Positions 12,093 through 19,992 of a stretch of DNA of 64,000 nucleotides are shown here, one piece after another. This DNA is from Alphaproteobacteria bacterium. Lineage in GTDB: Bacteria > Pseudomonadota > Alphaproteobacteria > Elsterales > Elsteraceae. The stretch is taken from NCBI GenBank assembly GCA_013298565.1, contig JAAFIC010000001.1:1-64000 (forward strand). The letters run 5' to 3'. The stretch's first letter is position 1. Each line of letters opens with the position of its first letter. Position numbers and translations under genes: made by a program. The notes under the pieces were generated by a model. It ran no database searches. It saw only the letters and a list, made by a program, of their open reading frames with translations, and had not been told where the DNA came from.

Positions 12093-13291
12093 TATAATGA
12101 TCCCAGAACATGTACGAGGCGACGACACCCTTTTTGCAGTACAGCTAGGTCTGTTGCGAATGAAACTCGCAGATACCCAGGCGCACCAAAGGCCGATCCG
12201 GGCACCGTTGCAACGCCCTCGTTCAGTAAACGGTCGGCAATAGCGGTATCGTCGGTATGGTTCAGAAGTTTCGGGAAAAAATAAAAAGCCCCAGCGGGTT
12301 CGATAACATCAAGATTGGCGCTTTCGCGTAGGATTTTGAGACCTTCATCCCGACGTTGACGGTAAAGCGCATTACGCTCAGAGAGAACGTGCTGAGGGCC
12401 TTCTAGCGCGGCAACGGCGGCAATTTGGCTGAGAGCTGCCGTTTGCGTGCAATTATGACCTTGAATAATTGTCATGCGCGATATGAGTTCCGCCGAACCG
12501 AACCCCCAGCCAACGCGCCATCCGGTCATCGCGTAGGCTTTCGATACACCATCGACGATTAAAATTCGATCCCGAAGATCGGGCGCGACGCGCGCAAGAG
12601 TTGCATATTCATCGGCGCTGTAACGGATGTGTGCATAAATCTCGTCAGACATTATTCTGATGTGCGGATGTTTGCGGAGTTCGATTGCAAGGGCCTCTAG
12701 GGCAGCGGCGCTATAGTCCACACCACAAGGATTGCTTGGCGCATTCACGATTACCCATCGTGTCCGGCTGGTTATCGCTTCAGCCAAAATTTCGGGCGTT
12801 AAGCGGAACCCCGTTTCAGCCGGGCACGCAACGATTATCGGGGTCGCACCACACATCCGCACCATATCTGGATAGCTTGCCCAGTAGGGCGTGGGGATAA
12901 TGACTTCATCACCGGGTTTCAGTGTTGCAAGAAAGGCGTTGAAGATTACCTGTTTGGCCCCGCAGCCTACGGTAATTTCAGTGTCCGCATAGGTTAAGCC
13001 CCGGTCTCGGGCGAGGGCTGCGCGCGCCGCCGCGCGCAACGCCGGAATACCATTTGACGGAGTGTAACCCAGGGGCTGATGCGCCGCAGCAGCGGCAGCA
13101 TCACTAACATGGGTTGGCGGCGCAAAATTCGGCTCACCAAGGGTCAGATCAATAATGTCATGCCCGGCGGCTCTCAACTCTGCCGCGCGGCGCGCCATCG
13201 CGAGAATTGGGGATGCTTGCATCGGGGTTGGGGACTGTATGACGGTGCCGGATGACATGGACATGCTCATTGTGCGAGAGGGAATGAACAT
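12092..13291 (-). CDS. PLP-dependent aminotransferase class I/II (aspartate aminotransferase-like)
   Basis: DLTLGEPNFAPPTHV, NAPSNPCGVDYS, VDGVSKAYAMTGWRVGW (PLP lysine motif). Confidence 0.92.
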   Translation of the reverse strand: MFIPSRTMSMSMSSGTVIQSPTPMQASPILAMARRAAELRAAGHDIIDLTLGEPNFAPPTHVSDAAAAAAHQPLGYTPSNGIPALRAAARAALARDRGLTYADTEITVGCGAKQVIFNAFLATLKPGDEVIIPTPYWASYPDMVRMCGATPIIVACPAETGFRLTPEILAEAITSRTRWVIVNAPSNPCGVDYSAAALEALAIELRKHPHIRIMSDEIYAHIRYSADEYATLARVAPDLRDRILIVDGVSKAYAMTGWRVGWGFGSAELISRMTIIQGHNCTQTAALSQIAAVAALEGPQHVLSERNALYRQRRDEGLKILRESANLDVIEPAGAFYFFPKLLNHTDDTAIADRLLNEGVATVPGSAFGAPGYLRVSFATDLAVLQKGCRRLVHVLGSL

Positions 13292-13396
13292 GTGGTAACA
13301 GGAACAATGTACGATTAAAAATTCTTAAATCTGTACGGACCCATGAGAATATCCTATGGGTGTCTTTCGACAATCCCTCGAAACTGGAGCCAACTC

Positions 13397-14281
13397 ATGT
13401 CTCTCCGTGCTCTCAGGATTCTCCATGCAATTGCGTGCCATGGTTCTTTTGCCCGCGCGGGCGACGCTATAGGACTAACTCAGTCAGCCGTTAGTTTGCA
13501 GGTGAAAGCATTGGAGAGTGAGTTCGGGGTGCAGTTGTTCGACCGCTCCAAACGCTACCCCATCTTAACGGAAGCCGGAAAAATTGTGCTGGCTAAGGCG
13601 CAGGAGGTTATTTCGCTCTATGACGGGATCGGCGAAGCCCTGAGTGACGAGCACTCCCTTTCGGGACGCCTCCAAATTGGTGCAATTCAGACCGCCCTTT
13701 CAGGGCCAATCCCCGAGGCGCTCGTTGCGCTGAACCGGGCGCATCCTCGGGTAAGGGTTCATGTCGCGGCGGGCATGTCAGCAGAGTTAGCTGTCCGCGT
13801 TGTCTCAGGCGAATTGGATGCCGCTATCACCACCGAACCGGTAAGACCATATCCCACCGAGTTGACGTGGACGAACCTTTATGAAGATCGGTTCTGGGTT
13901 ATTGCGCCTCCTGGGAATGAGCATCGTGATGTATTGGATCTGCTGACGCGCTTCCCGTTCATTCGCTTTGATCGTCGGGCTTGGGCGGGGCGCATGATTG
14001 ATCGGCAATTACGTGTTATGCAGTTAAGTATTCGAGAGGAAATGGTTCTGGATAGTCAGGAAGTCATTATTAAAATGGTCGAAAAAGGACTCGGTGTTAG
14101 TATCATATCCCTTGAAAACGAGGTGATTCAGAGAGTCAATTTAACATGTATCCCATTTGGCAATCCTCAAATGATCCGTCAAGTGGTGATGTTGGGAAAG
14201 CAAGATAAATTAAAATCACGCCCCTGTTCAGCATTAATTCAGTCAATAATAGATATAAAAACTAGCGATAATATGAATTAA
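13397..14281 (+). CDS. LysR-family transcriptional regulator
   Basis: MSLRALRILHAIACHGSFARAGDAIGLTQSAVSLQVKALESEFGVQLFDRS; divergent from the aminotransferase/transporter pair. Confidence 0.93.
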   Translation: MSLRALRILHAIACHGSFARAGDAIGLTQSAVSLQVKALESEFGVQLFDRSKRYPILTEAGKIVLAKAQEVISLYDGIGEALSDEHSLSGRLQIGAIQTALSGPIPEALVALNRAHPRVRVHVAAGMSAELAVRVVSGELDAAITTEPVRPYPTELTWTNLYEDRFWVIAPPGNEHRDVLDLLTRFPFIRFDRRAWAGRMIDRQLRVMQLSIREEMVLDSQEVIIKMVEKGLGVSIISLENEVIQRVNLTCIPFGNPQMIRQVVMLGKQDKLKSRPCSALIQSIIDIKTSDNMN

Positions 14282-14732
14282 ATATTCAAAAAATATAAAA
14301 ATAATTACGATATTCATCATAGCAAAATAATGAGTAATTTTTATTGCTCGTGAGTTGTGAAATGTTGATAATAATTGCCGAATTTCCGTGTAACTTCCCT
14401 TCGCTGGGGTGTCGTGGCGGCCAATTGCGGCTCCTCTCGCGTTGAAGGGGGCGGCGGGCAAATTTGATCCAGCCCATCCCGAGTGGGGTGCATACCTGCG
14501 GCGATATATTTGCGTAACAAAACAAATTTGGAGCATTTGCCGTGACCGCATGTGACAAAAAAATGCCTTAGAATCTGCGGTGTATGCGTGTAAGACAATT
14601 ATTGGCACGCCGATAAAGCGACTCGCGAAAATGCTCACTTTATCCTTACCTTTTTTTAACGGTTCCGTCTTACAGTAAAAGCGTGGTCCATCGGGGATCA
14701 TCTAGATAAGACTCACAACAAGGAGCCACCCC

Positions 14733-14909
14733 ATGCTGTTTATGAAGAAGGAGGATCCTCTTCCGGCCCGTGAACGCGCCCCTAACCGTTCTACGCCGCC
14801 GATCAGCATTACCGCCGATACTCAACGGTTCGGCTTTTGGATCACGGCACACATGCCGTTGCCCGTACGCTTGTTTAGGCCGGTAGCCCCGGTCCAGGCT
14901 ATTCGGTAA
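14733..14909 (+). CDS. Candidate 58-aa small ORF of unknown function (absent from supplied ORF track)
   Basis: ATG preceded by aaggagccacccc; translation MLFMKKEDPLPARERAPNRSTPPISITADTQRFGFWITAHMPLPVRLFRPVAPVQAIR*; followed by an intrinsic-terminator-like hairpin. Confidence 0.45.
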   Translation: MLFMKKEDPLPARERAPNRSTPPISITADTQRFGFWITAHMPLPVRLFRPVAPVQAIR

Positions 14910-14949
14910 TCCCCCGATTGGATCGTTCTGCCGAAGGGTAAGGACGCCC

Positions 14950-14987
14950 GCGCCCCGCACGCCCAGCGCCGCGCGGGGTTTTTCTTT
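14950..14987 (+). terminator. Rho-independent terminator-like hairpin after the 58-aa ORF
   Basis: gcgccccgc ... gcgcggggtttttcttt. Confidence 0.6.
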
Positions 14988-15028
14988 GATGCTTTTCAGA
15001 ACCCGTTGCGCGCTGTAGGGTTGGCTTC

Positions 15029-15484
15029 ATGACGCAGCGCACCAGCCTGGATGATCTCGACCGGCGGCTGCTGGTGCTTCTGGATCAGAACGCCCGCGAG
15101 CCAACGGCCTCCCTTGCCCGCAAGATCGGCCTGTCGCGCTCTGCCACGCAGGAGCGGCTCGCGCGGTTAGAGGGCTGCGGGGTTATCGAAGGCTATACAG
15201 TGCGCGTGGGCCGGGGCCGTGTTTCGGATCGCGCCACCGCGTTGCAGGCCCATGTGTTTCTGTTGTTGGACGCGCGGGCGGGCAATAGTCTGCCGCAAGC
15301 CTTGCGCGTTCGGCCCGAGGTGAAACGCTGCCACACGGTGAGCGGTGAGTTTGATATGATGCTGCTGGTCGCGGTTGATGGCGCAAAAGCGCTGGACCAA
15401 CTGTTAGACGATATTGGCCGATCCCCTGGGGTGCGTCGCACCCAATCGGCTGTGGTTTTGGATGTGAAATTTGAACGGGGCTAG
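15029..15484 (+). CDS. Lrp/AsnC-family transcriptional regulator
   Basis: LDDLDRRLLVLLDQNAREPTASLARKIGLSRSATQERLARLEGCGVIEGYTV. Confidence 0.93.
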   Translation: MTQRTSLDDLDRRLLVLLDQNAREPTASLARKIGLSRSATQERLARLEGCGVIEGYTVRVGRGRVSDRATALQAHVFLLLDARAGNSLPQALRVRPEVKRCHTVSGEFDMMLLVAVDGAKALDQLLDDIGRSPGVRRTQSAVVLDVKFERG

Positions 15485-15490
15485 CGCGCG

Positions 15491-15838
15491 ATGAACCTGC
15501 CTTTTCTGCTCGATTACCGCGCCAGGGGCGAAGAGAGCAAACCGGCGAATCCCCTGCGCGGCACCCCTGTTACCCGCGTGGCCAATCAATATGTCGGCGC
15601 GAACGGTCATTTCTTCTGCGGCATTTGGGAGTCCACTGTCGGCGCGTGGGAAGTGAATTACACCGAAGAAGAGTTGTGCGTGCTGCTGGTGGGTAAAGTG
15701 CGCCTGATTGCTCGCGACGGCGAGACGCGGGAGTTTAAGGCCGGGGATTCCTTTATCATTCCGGCAGGCTTCGCGGGAGTATGGGAAACCTTGGAGCCTG
15801 TTCGCAAGCTCTATGCCGTGGCGGAAGCCTCGATCTAA
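15491..15838 (+). CDS. Cupin-domain protein (DUF861-like)
   Basis: GTWE-type cupin pattern (CGIWESTVGAWEVNYTEEELCVLLVGKVRLIARDGETREFKAGDSFIIPAGFAGVWETLEP). Confidence 0.85.
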   Translation: MNLPFLLDYRARGEESKPANPLRGTPVTRVANQYVGANGHFFCGIWESTVGAWEVNYTEEELCVLLVGKVRLIARDGETREFKAGDSFIIPAGFAGVWETLEPVRKLYAVAEASI

Positions 15839-15839
15839 C

Positions 15840-16553
15840 GTGGACATCGCGCGCTATTCCCGGCATCTGCTGCTGAAGGAAATCGGTGGGCCAGGGCAGG
15901 CAAGGCTGTTGGCCTCAACTGTCGCCGTGATTGGCGCGGGCGGTATCGGTAGCCCTGCGCTGCTCTATCTGGCCGCCGCCGGTGTGGGGCGGCTAGTGGT
16001 GATTGATGATGATACCGTCGATCTGAGTAACCTCAACCGCCAGATTTTGCATACGACCGCGCGCATAGGGGCGCTGAAAACCGTAAGCGCCGCCGAAGCG
16101 TTGGCGGCGCTCAACCCCAGCGTTGACGTGGTTCTGCGACCCGAACGCGCCACCGACGCCAGCATCGACGCGCTGATTGCGGGGGCCGATGCGGTGCTGG
16201 ACGGCAGCGATAGTTTCGACACGCGGCGCTTGGTGGCCGAAGCCTGCGCGCGGGCAGGCGTGCCGCTAATCTCCGCCGCCGTCGTGCAGCTTTCCGGGCA
16301 GTTGACCGTGTTCAAACCCTATCTCGGTGACGGCCACCCCGACTTCGCGGACCTCTACCCAACCCCGCCCGCCGAGGGTGCCTTGCCGTCTTGCGCCGAA
16401 ACCGGCATCCTCGGCCCCGCTGCGGGCGTAATGGGCAGCCTCGCTGCGGTGGAAGTGGTGAAGGAATTGCTCGGCATCGGCGAGTCGCTGTCCGGCTGGC
16501 TGCTGATGTATGAAGCGCTGTGGAGTTCGTTGGACAGGGTGAGGATTGGGTGA
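15840..16553 (+). CDS. moeB: HesA/MoeB/ThiF family adenylyltransferase (GTG start)
   Basis: RYSRHLLLKEIGGPGQARLLASTVAVIGAGGIGSPALLYLAAAGVGRLVVIDDDTVDLSNLNRQILH. Confidence 0.88.
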   Translation: MDIARYSRHLLLKEIGGPGQARLLASTVAVIGAGGIGSPALLYLAAAGVGRLVVIDDDTVDLSNLNRQILHTTARIGALKTVSAAEALAALNPSVDVVLRPERATDASIDALIAGADAVLDGSDSFDTRRLVAEACARAGVPLISAAVVQLSGQLTVFKPYLGDGHPDFADLYPTPPAEGALPSCAETGILGPAAGVMGSLAAVEVVKELLGIGESLSGWLLMYEALWSSLDRVRIG

Positions 16554-16612
16554 TATAGTAAAAAAGGTAAATCATAGAGTTTTCCGACCAATATTTTTTT
16601 AGGAATAGGCAA

Positions 16613-17737
16613 TTGATAATTGAAACAGAATCAAGCGCGGATAATTTAAATAAATCTTCTGATTTAGAGACAGATGAAGAAGATATTGGTACGATCAATC
16701 GGCCTTTTGATCCAGAAAAAATCAAAATGAGAACCGAGACTCGTTCTCTTGATCTCATATTGAGGCGGATAGAATATAAAGAAATCGATATGGCTCCTGA
16801 TTTTCAGCGGCGAGCGCGAGTTTGGCCTGAAGAAAAAAAAGGCCGATTAATCGAATCTTTGCTATTAAACATCCCTCTTCCTGTCTTTTATGTTTGCGCT
16901 TTTGAGAATGGTGATTGGGCCGTTGTTGATGGTCTCCAAAGATTAACTACAGTAAGTGATTATACGAACAATGTATTTAAATTGAAAAATTTGGAATATT
17001 TAAAGAATCTTGAAGGAAAAGTTTTTGATGACCTTCCTCGGTCTCTGAAGCGGCGAATAGAGGAGACATCTATTGTAATTCACGTAATCGAACCCGGAAC
17101 TCCTGAAGATGTTATGATCAATATCTTTAAGCGAATTAATACAGGGGGGGAGCCTCTCAAGGCACAAGAAATACGCAATGCGCTTGCAAAAGGCCCTGTG
17201 CGCGATTTTCTAAATAATCTTGCAAAAAGTGAGGCATTTTTATCTGCTGCTGGTAAGGTCAATGATAAGAGAATGGACGCTCAAGAGTGTATTTCCCGTT
17301 TTTTTGCTTTCTTTTTGTGCTCACATCAAGAGTACGGCGATAGTGACTTGGATAGTTTTATTTTGAGTACGATGCATAAAATTAGTAAGATGACGGAATC
17401 AGAAAGGAATAATCTAAAGAATATTTTTGAACGCTCTATGGTTTATTCTAAAGACATTTTCCAAGAATACGCTTTTCGAAAATTCGATAAGGCTGCTGGT
17501 CGCCGTGGTCCCGTGAGCAAAGCGTTGTTTGAGGCAGTCTCCGTTAATTTGGCCCGCTTAGATGATAAAAAAATAAAGATTCTGTTAAAGAGGCGCGAAG
17601 ATGTTCTAAATTCTTATTTGGAGCTGATGAATGATCAAGATTTTATGGCCTCTATTTCTGCTGCCACGGGCAGTAAGAGTCGAGTGATTAAGCGGTTTGA
17701 CGCGATTAATACTGTTTTCTCGGAGAATTTAAGATGA
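16613..17737 (+). CDS. DUF262-domain protein (ParB/Srx-like fold), no visible C-terminal HNH/DUF1524
   Basis: MAPDFQRRARVWPEEKKGRLIESLLLNIPLPVFYV, WAVVDGLQRLTTV, INIFKRINTGGEPLKAQEIRNAL are DUF262 motifs. TTG start; AT-rich. Confidence 0.85.
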   Translation: MIIETESSADNLNKSSDLETDEEDIGTINRPFDPEKIKMRTETRSLDLILRRIEYKEIDMAPDFQRRARVWPEEKKGRLIESLLLNIPLPVFYVCAFENGDWAVVDGLQRLTTVSDYTNNVFKLKNLEYLKNLEGKVFDDLPRSLKRRIEETSIVIHVIEPGTPEDVMINIFKRINTGGEPLKAQEIRNALAKGPVRDFLNNLAKSEAFLSAAGKVNDKRMDAQECISRFFAFFLCSHQEYGDSDLDSFILSTMHKISKMTESERNNLKNIFERSMVYSKDIFQEYAFRKFDKAAGRRGPVSKALFEAVSVNLARLDDKKIKILLKRREDVLNSYLELMNDQDFMASISAATGSKSRVIKRFDAINTVFSENLR

Positions 17738-18879
17738 TACACAATTTAACTCTTAAGAATTTTAAAGCATTTAACAAGGTAAATTTAGAGATATCTGGAT
17801 TTACCTTACTTAGCGGTATGAATGGGATGGGAAAAAGTAGTATAATTCAAAGTTTGCTTCTTCTTCGTCAATCTTATAAGTCGGGTGATTTGCAGAGGGG
17901 GCTGTTGCAATTAAATGGCTCACTCATTGAGTTGGGAACGGCCCAAGATATTCTATTTATTGATGCCTTGGATGATGAGGTGGGTATAAATATCAAATTA
18001 GATAATATTGATGATAATGTTGTATTTGAATTTATAATCGATAAAGCCGAGCATCATTTGCGCCTAAGCGATAAAAGTTCAATATCTTATTCTAAAATTA
18101 TTCAGATATTGGGGGGCGCAAAAAATTTTCTGACTGGAGATGGTCATAATTTTCAATACTTATGTGCCGAAAGATCAGGCCCGCGTAAATTTACGGCTAT
18201 GTCAGATAGTAATATTGCTGAATTTGAGATAGGGAAATATGGTGAATATGCTCAACATTTCTTGTCACGATATGGCGCGGAGTTACGTTTAGACCCCGAA
18301 TGTTTTCGGTTTATTAAAGGTGCGGCTGAACTCTTGATTGATCAAGTTGATTGTTGGCTACAAGAAATCAGCCCCGGCGCACACTTGGATTTGGAAGAGG
18401 TCAGATCAGCCGATCTTATGATCTCACGGTTTGCCTTTGATCGCTCAAAAGACGTGCGAACCCGGCCATTTCGCGCCACAAATGTTGGCTTCGGTTTAAG
18501 TTACGCTCTACCAATTTTGATTGCCCTTCTATCTGCTAAGCCTGGCGCTCTGATTATAATCGAAAATCCTGAGGCCCATCTACACCCTCAGGGGCAGACA
18601 CGCATGGGCCAACTTTGCGCGCGCGCGGTAGCAGATGGTGTTCAGGTTATTCTTGAAACTCATAGTGATCATGTCTTAGACGGGGCACGAATTAGTGTAA
18701 GGCATGGTATTCTCAACCCAGAGGACGTGTGTTTTCATTATTTTGAGCGAAAAGATGGTGTTGTACAGGTCGCAAGCCCTGTGCTGGATAAGGAAGGAAG
18801 GGTAAGTGAATGGCCAAAAGGATTCTTTGACCAGCATCGCATTAACACAGCGGCTCTAATTCGTCCTCTTGGTCGGTAG
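17734..18879 (+). CDS. AAA/ABC-type ATPase, DUF3696-like
   Basis: LTLLSGMNGMGKSSIIQSLLLLRQ-type Walker A; NVGFGLSYALPILIALL signature; LIIIENPEAHLHPQGQTRMGQL Walker B; ETHSDHVLDGARI; C-terminal EWPKGFFDQ. 4-bp ATGA overlap with the upstream gene. Confidence 0.88.
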   Translation: MIHNLTLKNFKAFNKVNLEISGFTLLSGMNGMGKSSIIQSLLLLRQSYKSGDLQRGLLQLNGSLIELGTAQDILFIDALDDEVGINIKLDNIDDNVVFEFIIDKAEHHLRLSDKSSISYSKIIQILGGAKNFLTGDGHNFQYLCAERSGPRKFTAMSDSNIAEFEIGKYGEYAQHFLSRYGAELRLDPECFRFIKGAAELLIDQVDCWLQEISPGAHLDLEEVRSADLMISRFAFDRSKDVRTRPFRATNVGFGLSYALPILIALLSAKPGALIIIENPEAHLHPQGQTRMGQLCARAVADGVQVILETHSDHVLDGARISVRHGILNPEDVCFHYFERKDGVVQVASPVLDKEGRVSEWPKGFFDQHRINTAALIRPLGR

Positions 18880-18885
18880 GTCACC

Positions 18886-19875
18886 ATGCCAGATGTTGTT
18901 TTGAATCGTTCGTCGCTGCAGCCTATATACTCGTCATACGGGGACGCTGCGGCTGAATTAGCAAACATGATCAGGGGTTTGGTGTGTTTGGAGGATGACA
19001 TCGAAAATGATAGGCTTGTTTTTCGAACTCATGCCGACCCCTGGTATATTCCTCTCGTTGAATGTGAAGATGGCAATGAAACATTCGGTTCCGTAGCTGA
19101 ATCCTTATACCATAGTCATGAGACTCGCGATTTAGCCAGTTTCTTTCATGCAGTGCAGAGTATGAGTCCCGCAGATACTGGTCTCGGTGACGATATATTA
19201 GAAAAATTATTAAGCGTAGATGCAATAAATCCGGCGTCAGGTTATGAGGCAACGATAGATCATGTTTTGAAAGCGGGGTTGGAGGCAATTCAGTGCGCTG
19301 TAACTAATTCTATACTTATGAGCTTGTCGAGAAACAATGTTTGGCAATTTGACGAAATGGGATTTTGTTGCAACAATTTCCCAGACTCGTTTATCTTCGA
19401 TCATGTGGCTAATGAACAGCACGGCAATTTAGTATTGGAGCGGCGGAGAGAAATTGCACAGAGGGGGTTAACAGCCCGAAATTTTTGGGATTTAAAACAA
19501 AGTTGTTTCCCAAATCTTCTTTTTGGCCTTGACGTTGAGAGACATATAGAGAGTTTTAGTGCAGCAATGCTTGGCTTGGCCATAACAAGAATGCGCGATT
19601 TAAATAGTCTTTCAAAGAAATATGGGGAGAATTCAATTGACATTACAAGAGTGGTTGAGGTAAGGCACCGAATTAAGCCTGAAAGCGAACAGACAATGGC
19701 GAGGTATGAAAATAACAGAACTTTTAGTGATCACCAGGGGCGTAGACTGGTTTTCGAAAAGCATGTTTGGGTCGGTCAACAATATCGAATTCATATTTTT
19801 ATACACGAAAATCCGAGAATTATTGAGATAGGTTACATGGGGACACACCTGCCAACGGTTTTGTACCCGACATAA
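18886..19875 (+). CDS. Uncharacterised protein, third gene of the DUF262-ATPase cassette; candidate effector
   Basis: Intact 329-aa ORF 6 bp after the ATPase stop, same strand and AT-rich composition. C-terminal RTFSDHQGRRLVFEKHVWVGQQYRIHIFIHENPRIIEIGYMGTHLPT looks like a compact beta-rich module. Confidence 0.8.
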   Translation: MPDVVLNRSSLQPIYSSYGDAAAELANMIRGLVCLEDDIENDRLVFRTHADPWYIPLVECEDGNETFGSVAESLYHSHETRDLASFFHAVQSMSPADTGLGDDILEKLLSVDAINPASGYEATIDHVLKAGLEAIQCAVTNSILMSLSRNNVWQFDEMGFCCNNFPDSFIFDHVANEQHGNLVLERRREIAQRGLTARNFWDLKQSCFPNLLFGLDVERHIESFSAAMLGLAITRMRDLNSLSKKYGENSIDITRVVEVRHRIKPESEQTMARYENNRTFSDHQGRRLVFEKHVWVGQQYRIHIFIHENPRIIEIGYMGTHLPTVLYPT

Positions 19876-19992
19876 AATTAAGTTTCCTAGGAAAGCGGTC
19901 CGAGTTGAAATGTCAGCTTTGTCATCAAGCTAGGTGCGGCCTCACTGACGATCCCGCTACCCAAGCCCCCAAAACTCCCTTAAAACCTACCC

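Noticed and set aside
14243-14701. Minus-strand ORFs in the AT-rich gap after the LysR gene
   Set aside because: Several overlapping frames with no motif, ribosome site or coherent codon pattern; treated as noncoding.
15840-19875. MoeB/ThiF-like E1 gene considered as part of the defence cassette (E1-like proteins occur in CBASS/Bil systems)
   Set aside because: Its composition is GC-rich like the backbone and it follows a cupin gene. The AT-rich switch occurs after its stop, and no E2, JAB or ubiquitin-like gene is present.
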